Counted from the stretch's first letter, positions 53,782 to 61,826 are shown. The stretch is DNA of 64,000 bases from Agromyces cerinus subsp. cerinus (GCF_900142065.1 NZ_FSRJ01000002.1:558001-622000); one strand, 5' to 3'. The notes: generated from the letters alone by a model not told the origin. Numbers and translations: made by a program.

Positions 53782-55001
53782 CGAGGGTCCTGATGATCGC
53801 GCCGACCTGTGATGGATCGGACGTGGGCGAGGCGTGGCTCGCACACCAATGGGCGAGCCTCCTGTCGGAGCGCTTCGAACTGACGCTCCTGACGACGTTC
53901 AAGCGCGGCCATGTGCCGGCATCACTGCAGCTTCCCGGAATCCGGGTGATCGAGTGGGCCGAGCCCCCGGGTGTCGGTCGGTTCGAGCGCCTCAACAGCC
54001 TGATGGAGCCGGGCTACCTGCCGTTCTACGTGAAGGCGCGGCGGTGGATCCGCGCCCGGCTCGCCGAAGGCGAACAGTTCGACATCGCGCACCAGGTCAT
54101 CCCGGCGTCGATGCGGTACCCGTCGCCTGCGGCGGGCCTCGGGATCCCGCTCGTGCTCGGACCGCTCGGCGGCAGTCTCGAGTCGCCGCCCGCGTTCGCA
54201 TCCGAGGAGGGCGCGATTCCGTGGTACCAGCGGCTGAGGAGCATCGACGGGTTCCGCCTGCGACACGACCCGCTGCTTCGACGGTCGTTCGAATCGGCCG
54301 ACTGCGTCGTCGGGATCGCGCCCTACGTGCGCGACCTGCTCGCCGGCCTGTCGATCCGGCGCTTCGAGACGATGAGCGACGTTGCGATGCACGACGTGCA
54401 TCCACCGGTGGATCGTGCGGGACGCAGCGGACCCGTGCGGTTGCTCCACGTCGGACGCATCGTCAGGACGAAGGGCCTGCGCGACGTCATCCGAGCCCTT
54501 CACCTCCTGCGCGATCTCGACCTCGCGCTCGACGTCCTCGGCGAGGGCAACGACCGCGAGGCGTGCGAGGAGCTCGTGCACGACCTGGGACTCGACGACC
54601 GCGTCGCGTTCCATGGACAGGTGCCTCGCGCGGTCGTCGACGGATTCTACGAGCGGGCCGACGTGTTCGTCTTCCCGAGCTACCGCGAGCCCGGGGGGAG
54701 CGTCGTGCTGGAGGCCATGTCGTTCGGTCTGCCGCTGGTGGTCTGCGACCGCGGCGGCCCCGCCGCCAACGTCGACGAGTCGTGCGCGTTCCGGATCCCG
54801 GCGGTCTCGCCCGCGCAGATGGCGACGGAGTGCGCGTCCGCGTTGCGAGCACTTGCACTGGATCCCGAACTCCGCCGCCGCATGGGAGCGGCGGCTCGAG
54901 CACGGGCGGCATCGACGCACCTCTGGACGCACCGTCTCGAGCGGATGACGGCGCTCTACGCTGCGGTCACCCGCCGTCGCCCGAGCACCGCAGACGACTG
55001 A
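53778..55001 (+). CDS. Glycosyltransferase family 4
   Basis: A 407-residue GT-B enzyme. The N-terminal half starts TRVLMIAPTCDGSDVGEAWL and includes GPLGGSLESPP. The C-terminal donor domain has LLHVGRIVRTKGLRDVIRAL, VAFHGQVPRAVVDGFYERAD and the E-x7-E type motif FPSYREPGGSVVLEAMSFGL. It probably adds a sugar to the repeat unit. It overlaps the 3' end of the converging DUF4082 gene by 35 bp. Confidence 0.9.
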   Translation: MTRVLMIAPTCDGSDVGEAWLAHQWASLLSERFELTLLTTFKRGHVPASLQLPGIRVIEWAEPPGVGRFERLNSLMEPGYLPFYVKARRWIRARLAEGEQFDIAHQVIPASMRYPSPAAGLGIPLVLGPLGGSLESPPAFASEEGAIPWYQRLRSIDGFRLRHDPLLRRSFESADCVVGIAPYVRDLLAGLSIRRFETMSDVAMHDVHPPVDRAGRSGPVRLLHVGRIVRTKGLRDVIRALHLLRDLDLALDVLGEGNDREACEELVHDLGLDDRVAFHGQVPRAVVDGFYERADVFVFPSYREPGGSVVLEAMSFGLPLVVCDRGGPAANVDESCAFRIPAVSPAQMATECASALRALALDPELRRRMGAAARARAASTHLWTHRLERMTALYAAVTRRRPSTADD

Positions 55002-56376
55002 CCGGCACCGGCTGTCCGGCCGCGTCGAGCGTGACCACCCGGGCCTGCCAGGTCTGCACGACCGAGCACCGAACGTCGACCGGAGCGTAGCCCCAACCTC
55101 CGTCGACGACGTTGAGGTTCCGGATCGAGCCCGGCATGCCGTTGCGGAACGAGTACCCGCCACCGCTGACGATCAATCCGTCGATGTCGACCGAGGTGTT
55201 CTCCTGGCCGCTGGGGTAGAAGAACGGCGCGGTTCCGTGGCATCCGTCCTCCTCCTCCATCAGGATCGTGGACTGTCGGACGATGAGATGCGGTCCGTCA
55301 TAGCCTTGGATGCCGTCGCCGTGCCAGTCGCCGCAGACCTTCGGCGGCGTGATGCGGATGAAGGTGAACTCGACGGTCACGGTCTCGCAGCCGGCGCCCT
55401 TGCCACCCGCGCGGAGTCCTTCGGGAACGCCGTCGATGGCGGTGTTCCGAACGGTGTAGCCGCCGGGGCCGATCACCTCGAAGCCGTTGGCGCCGCTCGA
55501 GGTGAACTCGGAGTCCTCGACGAGCAGGCCGTTCTTGCACACGTCGTCGTAATCGTTGACGATGCGGGCATCGACGGCCTGGATGCGGCGCAGGGTCACG
55601 TTCGGTGCCTCGACGTAGATCGTGGCGTCGGTGTACCGGACGTCTTCGATCACAGCGCCCGCCTCGCGGATCCAGACTTCCCCCGTCATCTCGCGCTCCG
55701 GGGCCCAGCCATCGGGCAGGCCGACGGTCTCACGCGTCGGGAAGACGCCCAGCGCGGCCTGCGGCGGCGGCGTCGCGTCGGCGACGAAGGTGACGTCCAC
55801 CCAGTACTGGCTGGAACGCCAGGTCGAGCGCGGAACGGCGCTGTGCGACTCGTAGTCGAAGACACCGGAGTCCGTGAGGCCGACGTCGAGCGCATCGCTG
55901 TGCGAGCCGCCCGAGTGATCGACCGTCACTCCGTAGCCGCCGCCCTCCGGCACTCGGTACGAGACGACGTACGTCCGGTCGGCCTCGAGCTCGACGGGCT
56001 TCGCAAGCGCGGCGGTCTGCCAGCCCGACGAGGTCTCGGACACGAAGTCGGCCTCGGCGAGCTTCTCGCCGTCCTCCGTCCACAGGGTTCCCGTGTGCTT
56101 CCCAGTGGCCCCCTCCGCCTTGTAGAAGCGGATGCCGGTGGCGAGTCCGCCGACGGTCGGAATGAACATGGTGCCCAGCTCGGCCGATTGCGGATCGGGG
56201 TGGAGCTCCACACCGGGCGGCCGTTCGGTACCCCAGATCGTGGTCGGGGCGGTCGCTGCCCTCGTCGTCGCCAGAACAGTGAGGCCCACGACTCCGGCGA
56301 CGGCCGCGATGAGGGCCAGTGCCACGACGAGGAGACGTCGGCGACTCGGGTCGGGTGTCGAGCTCGATGGTCGCAC
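54967..56376 (-). CDS. Membrane-anchored DUF4082 plus beta-helix protein
   Basis: A 469-residue protein. An N-terminal membrane helix (about 14-36) acts as anchor or uncleaved signal. One DUF4082 module (about 45-190) follows, with GIRFYKAEGATGKHTGTLW and TSSGWQTAAL as in the 1583-residue protein. The C-terminal part (about 215-430) reads like a right-handed parallel beta-helix (repeated TIYVEAPNVTLRRIQAVDAR-type rungs), a fold of polysaccharide lyases and hydrolases. It may process or bind the exopolysaccharide. GTG 56376 is the probable start; longer versions run into the upstream gene. Confidence 0.8.
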   Translation of the reverse strand: MRPSSSTPDPSRRRLLVVALALIAAVAGVVGLTVLATTRAATAPTTIWGTERPPGVELHPDPQSAELGTMFIPTVGGLATGIRFYKAEGATGKHTGTLWTEDGEKLAEADFVSETSSGWQTAALAKPVELEADRTYVVSYRVPEGGGYGVTVDHSGGSHSDALDVGLTDSGVFDYESHSAVPRSTWRSSQYWVDVTFVADATPPPQAALGVFPTRETVGLPDGWAPEREMTGEVWIREAGAVIEDVRYTDATIYVEAPNVTLRRIQAVDARIVNDYDDVCKNGLLVEDSEFTSSGANGFEVIGPGGYTVRNTAIDGVPEGLRAGGKGAGCETVTVEFTFIRITPPKVCGDWHGDGIQGYDGPHLIVRQSTILMEEEDGCHGTAPFFYPSGQENTSVDIDGLIVSGGGYSFRNGMPGSIRNLNVVDGGWGYAPVDVRCSVVQTWQARVVTLDAAGQPVPVSRLRCSGDGG

Positions 56377-56386
56377 CGTGATCCGT

Positions 56387-57016
56387 TCAGCGACCCTGCT
56401 CCGAAAGCACGCCATCGATCTCGGTATAGCGTTCTCCGGTGCGGGGACAGGTCCAGCGCCCCTCGGGCTCCTCGAAGAGCGGTACGCCCGCCCTCCCGAC
56501 CCAACCCACCTGCCGGGCCGGAGTGCCGACCACGAGCGCATGCGCCAGGACGTCCTTCGTCACGACCGACCCCGCCGCGACGAGTGACCAGGCCCCGATC
56601 GTCACGGGTGCGATGCACACGGCACGAGCGCCGATCGATGCACCCTCCCGAACGGTGACGCCGACCGCGTGCCAGTCGTCTGCCGACTTCGGCGTGCCGT
56701 CGGGATTCACGGCACGCGGGTACTCGTCGTTCGTGAACACGACGGCCGGTCCGATGAAGACGCCGTCCTCGAGCACGGCCGGCTCGTACACGAGCGCGGA
56801 GTTCTGGATCTTGCACCGGTCGCCGATGACGACCCCCGGACCGATGTAGACGCCCCGCCCGATGGTGCAGTCCGACCCGACGACGGCGTGCTCCCGGAGC
56901 TGCGACAGGTGCCAGATCCGAGTGCCGTCGCCGATGGTCGCCGATGGGTCGATCTGAGCGCTCGCGGCGACGGCGACGAGGGATCCGGCATCAGACGGCG
57001 ACGAGGCGACAACCAT
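56387..57016 (-). CDS. WbpD/WlbB-like sugar N-acetyltransferase
   Basis: A 209-residue left-handed beta-helix acetyltransferase. Hexapeptide repeats run from IDPSATIGDGTRIWHLSQLR through VYIGPGVVIGDRCKIQNSAL, and IGPAVVFTNDEYPRA carries the characteristic loop of the WbpD/WlbB group, which acetylates the 3-amino group of UDP-GlcNAc3NA. ATG 57016 is chosen because GAAGGAG lies 9 nt upstream; the frame is open to 57103. It could complete a three-step pathway with the dehydrogenase at 31368 and the aminotransferase at 35243. Confidence 0.88.
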   Translation of the reverse strand: MVVASSPSDAGSLVAVAASAQIDPSATIGDGTRIWHLSQLREHAVVGSDCTIGRGVYIGPGVVIGDRCKIQNSALVYEPAVLEDGVFIGPAVVFTNDEYPRAVNPDGTPKSADDWHAVGVTVREGASIGARAVCIAPVTIGAWSLVAAGSVVTKDVLAHALVVGTPARQVGWVGRAGVPLFEEPEGRWTCPRTGERYTEIDGVLSEQGR

Positions 57017-57166
57017 CTCAGCACGCTCCTTCGGCGACGGCGAGGCGCCGGCGACGGCGACGATCGTGACCGATTCGGGATCATGGAGCGTCGGATGATT
57101 CACCGAGTCGCGGTTCCCCTTGGATGCGGTCGACCGATCGGCATCGCAACCACTCGCCCACTCCAG

Positions 57167-57241
57167 AAACTACTCGTGCAGCACCGGCGCCCGCCTCCCC
57201 CAGTCAGGGGGAGTCGCCGACGAGAGCCGTCGCGCTACGCT
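57167..57241. promoter_or_regulatory. Divergent promoter pair sharing one C-tract/G-tract element, site 6
   Basis: CCCCC-AGTCA-GGGGG (57197-57211) is flanked by TACGCT (57236-57241) on the plus strand and TAGTTT (57172-57167) on the minus strand. The G block read in each direction starts exactly 29 nt before the respective -10. The plus promoter serves the VanZ and lhgO genes, the minus one the WbpD-like gene. Neither has a visible -35 box. Confidence 0.7.
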
Positions 57242-57325
57242 GAGGGGCCGGGCCGGATTGCGGAATCCTCAGCGTTCCGAGGCTTGCGCGCGACCAGGTT
57301 CGAAGCGAGGCGGGTTGTGGAGCGG

Positions 57326-57772
57326 ATGCGTTCCCAGTGGGCTCTCTGGGTGTTGGCGGTCTACCTGCTGCTCGCGGCGGTCGTGCTGATGTCGCCGCTG
57401 TCGTACGGTGCGATCACCCAAGCGATCGCCACCTGGGCGAACGAGGAACTCGGACTCGCCGGAGTCCGCGACGGAATGGTCGAGTTCGCTGCGAACATCG
57501 CATTCTTCGTTCCGTTCGGGCTGCTCCTGAGCCTCTCGACGCGACGATTCTGGATCGGCCTGACGGCGGCCCTGGTGCTGTCGGCGTCGGTCGAGCTGGT
57601 GCAGCTCATCCTCCCCTCGCGTGTGGCGAGCCTTCGGGACGTGCTCGCGAACGTCCTCGGCGCGGCCATCGGCTGCCTCATCGCCCTTGCGATCCTGCAT
57701 TCCAGAACCCGCCGGAGGCGTGCGGCGGCCAGTGGCACGGGCCAGTCGCCGTCGGCGACGCCGTCGGGATGA
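57326..57772 (+). CDS. VanZ-family membrane protein
   Basis: A 148-residue protein with four membrane helices and the VanZ-like signature EFAANIAFFVPFGLLLSLST and SVELVQLILPSRVASLRDVLANVLGAAIG. VanZ domains affect teicoplanin sensitivity and appear in surface-polymer clusters; the reaction is unknown. ATG 57326 has GTGGAG close by; GTG 57317 is an alternative. It lies 6 bp before lhgO and shares its promoter at site 6. Confidence 0.85.
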   Translation: MRSQWALWVLAVYLLLAAVVLMSPLSYGAITQAIATWANEELGLAGVRDGMVEFAANIAFFVPFGLLLSLSTRRFWIGLTAALVLSASVELVQLILPSRVASLRDVLANVLGAAIGCLIALAILHSRTRRRRAAASGTGQSPSATPSG

Positions 57773-57778
57773 CGTCGC

Positions 57779-58984
57779 ATGGACGACCTCATCATCATCG
57801 GGGCGGGCATCGTGGGCCTGGCGACGGCGCGCGCCGTCCTCGAACGCGAGCCGAGGACCCGCATCACGATCGTCGAGAAGGCCGACGCCGTCGCCACGGG
57901 GCAGACCGGGCACAACTCGGGGGTCGTCCACGCGGGTCTCTACTACGAACCCGGATCGTTGAAGTCCGAGCTCTGCCGGGCGGGCAGGCTCGCGACCATC
58001 GAGTTCTGCGAGGAGAACGCCGTGCCGCTCGGCCGGGTCGGCAAGCTCGTCGTCGCGACCGATGAGCGGGAGCGGGCGCGCCTCGATGCCCTCGCCGATC
58101 GCTCGGTGGCGAACGGAATCGACATCGAACGGATCGATGCGGCCGAGATCAGCAGGCGCGAGCCGAACATCCGCGGCGTCCAAGCCGTCTTCTCGCCGGG
58201 GACGAGCATCGTCGACTTCGGCCTCGTGGCGCGCACCATGCAGGCGCGACTCGAGGCTGCAGGCGTGCGTCTGGTCTTCGGCGCCGACGTGAGGTCGATC
58301 GACGAACACGGCTCGGCAGGCGCGGGAGAGGTGCGCGTGCGCACGGCCGACGGTGCCGAGTACCGCGCGAGGAGACTGGTCGCGTGCGCCGGGCTGCAGG
58401 CCGACCGGATCGCCCGCCTCGGTGGGCTGCCGGTGGACTTCCGGATCATCCCGTTCCGCGGCGAGTACTTCGAGCTCGTCGGTCAGGCGAGCCTGGTGCG
58501 ACACCTCATCTATCCGGTGCCGGATCCGTCGATGCCGTTCCTCGGCGTGCATCTCAGCCCGACGATCGACGGTCGCATCACCGTCGGGCCAAACGCGGTG
58601 CTCGGCTTCGCCCGCGAACGCTACCCGAGGGGGGCGATCTCCGCCGCCGACATGTTCGACTACCTCCGGTTTCCCGGGTTCTGGCGGATGGCGTTCCGGC
58701 ACCGCCGAGCAGCCGCGATCGAGGCTCGGAACTCGATGTTCCGCCGCAGCTATCTCGCCGCGTGTCGTCGGTATGCGCCCGGTCTGCGCCTCGAAGATCT
58801 CGGCAGGAGATTCGCGGGGGTCCGGGCGCAGGCGGTGCGTCCCGACGGCTCGCTCGTCGAGGACTTCCTCTTCGAGCGCACGGCACGGCAACTGCACGTC
58901 TGCAACGCGCCTTCGCCCGCGGCGACGTCCGCGATCCCGATCGGCCGGCTCATTGCCGGACAGTTCGCCGTCGGAGCACGCTGA
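57779..58984 (+). CDS. lhgO: L-2-hydroxyglutarate oxidase
   Basis: A 401-residue FAD enzyme of the DAO/LhgO family. DDLIIIGAGIVGLATARAVL is the FAD motif, and QTGHNSGVVHAGLYYEPGSL is the diagnostic LhgO sequence with the active-site His. It oxidises L-2-hydroxyglutarate to 2-oxoglutarate. Its presence in a sugar cluster makes sense if the WbpB-like dehydrogenase uses 2-oxoglutarate to reoxidise NADH and leaves 2-hydroxyglutarate. It is co-transcribed with the VanZ gene and divergent from the WbpD-like gene. Confidence 0.92.
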   Translation: MDDLIIIGAGIVGLATARAVLEREPRTRITIVEKADAVATGQTGHNSGVVHAGLYYEPGSLKSELCRAGRLATIEFCEENAVPLGRVGKLVVATDERERARLDALADRSVANGIDIERIDAAEISRREPNIRGVQAVFSPGTSIVDFGLVARTMQARLEAAGVRLVFGADVRSIDEHGSAGAGEVRVRTADGAEYRARRLVACAGLQADRIARLGGLPVDFRIIPFRGEYFELVGQASLVRHLIYPVPDPSMPFLGVHLSPTIDGRITVGPNAVLGFARERYPRGAISAADMFDYLRFPGFWRMAFRHRRAAAIEARNSMFRRSYLAACRRYAPGLRLEDLGRRFAGVRAQAVRPDGSLVEDFLFERTARQLHVCNAPSPAATSAIPIGRLIAGQFAVGAR

Positions 58985-58987
58985 CGA

Positions 58988-60517
58988 TCAGTACGCGCCG
59001 ACGGGTCGCAGCACGACACGCAGCGTGCGCCAGATGAGCATGAGGTCGCCCGTGAGGGACCAGTTCTCGACGTAGTAGAGGTCCAGGCGCACGCTCTCCT
59101 CCCAGCTGAGGTCGGATCGCCCGCTGACCTGCCAGAGGCCGGTGAGCCCGGGCTTGATGAGGAGCCTGCGGTGCACCTGCGCGGAGTACCCGTCGACCTC
59201 CTCCGCGAGCGGCGGCCGGGGGCCGACCATGCTCATCTCACCGCGGAGCACGTTCCAGAGTTGCGGGAGCTCGTCGAGCGAGTGCTGCCGCAGGAATCGG
59301 CCGGTGCGAGTGACCCGTGGGTCGTTCTTCAGCTTGAACAGCAGGCCGGCGGCCTCGTTCCGTTCGAGAAGCTCGGCGCGCACTCGATCGGCCCCTGGGA
59401 TCATCGAGCGGAACTTCAGCAGCTTGAACGTCTTGCCGTCGCGGCCGATGCGCTCCTGCCGGTAGAGGATCGGGCCGGGACCGTCGAGCTTGATCGCGAT
59501 CGCGATCGTGATCAGTATCGGCGCGATCGCGATGAGGCCCATCGAGGCCGCGAACACGTCGAACCCTCGCTTGAGGGCGTGCTTGCCGCCGTCGAACTGG
59601 GGGATCTCCACCTGGATGAGGGGGAGCCCGGCGACCGGGCGGAAGTGGATGCGGGGTCCGGCGACGTCGGTCAGCCGCGACGAGAGCACGAGCTCGGTGG
59701 CCGTGCCTTCGAGGGCCCAGCTGAGCTGTCGGATGGCATCGCCCGCCGAGTTGTACTGCCCGGTGACGATGACCGCGTCCGCATGAAGGGCCACGGCCGC
59801 CGCCGCCGCCGCGCCGATGCCGTCGAGCACGGGAATCGACGTGCCGTCGGCGATGAACTCGGAACGGTCGTCACCGTCGATCGCCGCGCCGACGACGACG
59901 AACCCGGCGCCGGTGTCGTGTGCGATCTGACACGCGACGTACTCCGCGTCGATTCGGGAGCCGACCACGATCGCGCGGGAGAGGAAGCGGCCGCGGCGGC
60001 GCTCGGCGACGAGCCATCTGCGCCAGAGCCATCTGCCTGCCAGCAGTCCGGCGACGCCGATGGGGGCACCGACCACGAGATACCACCGCGCGTTCGGGGG
60101 CTGCGCGACGAGGAAGACGATCGCCACGACACCGAAGGTGGTCGCGCTGGCGTTGAGCACCCGCTTGTACTCGAGCGCGCCGACACCGAGCACGTGCGGT
60201 TCGCGGGTACGGAACGCGACGAGGGCGAGCAGCCAAGCCGCCGCGATGGCGACGGGGGCTCCGATCCGCTCGGTCGCCGCCTCATGGAGGATGTCCGGCC
60301 CGATGATGGCCGATCTCACCGCGACGGCGATGAGCATGGCGACGGCGACGATCATCGCGTCGGTGACGCGCAGACGGTCGCGATACTGCCGGACCCACCG
60401 GATGCCCGAGGTCGAGACCGCATGGTCGGTGACGGCGACGGCGACGGGCGAACCGGAACCGTCGAACCGCGCGAGGTTCTTCGCGGGCGGTTCCACCGGT
60501 GAGGGGACGCCGGTCAT
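58988..60517 (-). CDS. WbaP/WcaJ-like polyprenyl glycosylphosphotransferase
   Basis: A 509-residue initiating enzyme that transfers a sugar-1-phosphate to undecaprenyl phosphate. Four N-terminal membrane helices (about 50-160) and a central nucleotide-binding-like domain (about 175-300) precede the catalytic domain, with KRGFDVFAASMGLIAIAPIL, the catalytic Asp-Glu in HSLDELPQLWNVLRGEMSMV and VGPRPPLAEEVDGY. It starts the repeat unit that the island's glycosyltransferases extend. The ATG at 60517 has no strong ribosome-binding site, and a leader of about 195 nt lies upstream. Confidence 0.92.
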   Translation of the reverse strand: MTGVPSPVEPPAKNLARFDGSGSPVAVAVTDHAVSTSGIRWVRQYRDRLRVTDAMIVAVAMLIAVAVRSAIIGPDILHEAATERIGAPVAIAAAWLLALVAFRTREPHVLGVGALEYKRVLNASATTFGVVAIVFLVAQPPNARWYLVVGAPIGVAGLLAGRWLWRRWLVAERRRGRFLSRAIVVGSRIDAEYVACQIAHDTGAGFVVVGAAIDGDDRSEFIADGTSIPVLDGIGAAAAAAVALHADAVIVTGQYNSAGDAIRQLSWALEGTATELVLSSRLTDVAGPRIHFRPVAGLPLIQVEIPQFDGGKHALKRGFDVFAASMGLIAIAPILITIAIAIKLDGPGPILYRQERIGRDGKTFKLLKFRSMIPGADRVRAELLERNEAAGLLFKLKNDPRVTRTGRFLRQHSLDELPQLWNVLRGEMSMVGPRPPLAEEVDGYSAQVHRRLLIKPGLTGLWQVSGRSDLSWEESVRLDLYYVENWSLTGDLMLIWRTLRVVLRPVGAY

Positions 60518-60717
60518 GAGCGCGACGACGCTTCTCTGTTGGCGGAGAGGCCGCTACGGGGCCGACGGGAACGCCGGCGGGATGCAGGCATGGCAGGTTC
60601 GATCTTCGGGTACGGGCGATCGGGGGCATGCCGGGTCGCCCCGGCATCGGTGCCGACTCGCGACTGAACCACGTCGACGAGCCGGTGACTTGTTCCTCTG
60701 GGAGGAAGTTGCCCCTG
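60518..60717 (-). other. Long structured leader of the initiating transferase gene
   Basis: No gene is convincing in the 362-bp gap 60518-60879. The part downstream of the predicted promoter contains ATGCCGGG-TCGC-CCCGGCAT (60628-60647), a perfect 8-bp hairpin, and TTCCTC-TGG-GAGGAA (60693-60707) close to the transcription start. Both could be leader or attenuator structure, but no known riboswitch class is recognised. Confidence 0.35.
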
Positions 60718-60760
60718 ACGCTACTCGGCTGCTAGGATCCGCACCTTACCCAAAACGGGG
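60718..60760 (-). promoter_or_regulatory. C-tract/G-tract promoter element, site 7 (initiating transferase)
   Basis: On the minus strand CCCC-GTTTT-GGG (60760-60749) is followed by TAGCGT (60723-60718). The G block starts 28 nt before the -10, as at the other sites. Transcription would start near 60711. Confidence 0.6.
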
Positions 60761-60794
60761 CACACGATGTACCCGGGCACACGATGCACCCGGG
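60761..60794. repeat. 17-bp tandem duplication beside site 7
   Basis: CACACGATGTACCCGGG (60761-60777) is followed directly by CACACGATGCACCCGGG (60778-60794), one mismatch. The pair begins right after the C/G-tract element and is followed by a further CACCCGG. Confidence 0.8.
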
Positions 60795-60879
60795 CACCCG
60801 GCATCGCACTCGCGTCGCCCGAGACGCGCGGACCGGTCTCAGCCCGCGATGGCCCCGCAGCCCCCGACGGGTCCGCAGG

Positions 60880-61821
60880 TCAGGTCGTGACGAGCCGCGG
60901 TCGCCGGCCCGGATTCGCCGTCGCGAGCACGACGATGCCGGTCGCGAGCACGAGCAGCCCGAGCACCGCCCCGACGGTGAGGGATTCGCCGAGGAGTGCG
61001 ACGCCGAGCACGCCGGCGGTCAGCGGCTCGGCGAGCGTGAGCGTGGCGACCGTCGCCGGGGCGAGTCCGCCGAGCCCGTAGCCGAAGAGCAGGTAGGCGA
61101 CGGTCGTCGTGACGAGGCCGAGCCAGAGGGCCATCGCGAGGCCCGGCCCGGTCGCGAGCCACGAGGCATCCGTCGTCGCGAGCAGGGGGACGCTGAAGAC
61201 CGCTGCGGTGCCGAAGAGCGCGCCCATGCTGGAGGTTCCGCTCCAGCCGCGGTCGAGCAGGGCCTTCGCTGCCAGGGTGTAGACCGCATACGAGGCGCCG
61301 GCGCCGAGCGAGGCCGCGAGGCCGAACGGGTCGGCGCCTGCGGCTCCTCCGCCGCCGGTCGCCGCGGCGAGGATGCCGACGCCGAGCGTCGCGACGGCGG
61401 TGGCGATCGCCCAGCGGTGACCGGGGTAGCGGCGCCGGAGCGCCCAGTCGAGCCCGCCCGTGATGACGGGCGCGGAGCCGAGCGCCACGACCGTGCCGAC
61501 CGCGACGCCGTTCGCGGCGGTGCCGGCGAAGAAGGCCGGCTGGTAGGCGAGCACGCCCGCCGCGCCGATGGCGACGAGCAGCCAGGCGGGCAGCGGATGC
61601 CGCGTGGCGACGTCGGCCACCGGCGCGGCGGGTGTCCCGGCCGCACCGCGCCGGCGCCCGGCGAAGATCGGGATCAGCGCGAGCAGCCCGAGGGCGCCGC
61701 CGCCGATCAGGATTCGCGCCGCCCCGACCGAGGCCGCGCTCGCCTCGGGCCCGAGCGCCTGCGCGGTGCCCGTGGTGCCGAAGCAGACGGCCGCGAGCAG
61801 CACGGCGGTCACGAATCGCAT
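60880..61821 (-). CDS. EamA/DMT-family transporter
   Basis: A 313-residue membrane protein with ten hydrophobic helices in two EamA repeats, starting MRFVTAVLLAAVCFGTTGTA. LALGSAPVITGGLDWALRRR-like sequence (VVALGSAPVITGGLDWALRR) ends the first repeat and TLAEPLTAGVLGVALLGESL marks the second. It belongs to the drug/metabolite transporter superfamily, whose members export amino acids or metabolites. The palindrome ATTGTTACACAAT lies 6-18 nt before the ATG. It is divergent from the alcohol dehydrogenase gene. Confidence 0.88.
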   Translation of the reverse strand: MRFVTAVLLAAVCFGTTGTAQALGPEASAASVGAARILIGGGALGLLALIPIFAGRRRGAAGTPAAPVADVATRHPLPAWLLVAIGAAGVLAYQPAFFAGTAANGVAVGTVVALGSAPVITGGLDWALRRRYPGHRWAIATAVATLGVGILAAATGGGGAAGADPFGLAASLGAGASYAVYTLAAKALLDRGWSGTSSMGALFGTAAVFSVPLLATTDASWLATGPGLAMALWLGLVTTTVAYLLFGYGLGGLAPATVATLTLAEPLTAGVLGVALLGESLTVGAVLGLLVLATGIVVLATANPGRRPRLVTT

Positions 61822-61826
61822 GGCAT

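Noticed and set aside
31368-60517. Recently acquired genomic island or prophage
   Set aside because: Base composition, codon use and promoter style match the flanks by eye, and there is no integrase, transposase, tRNA or direct-repeat boundary. Its variable gene content alone is not enough.
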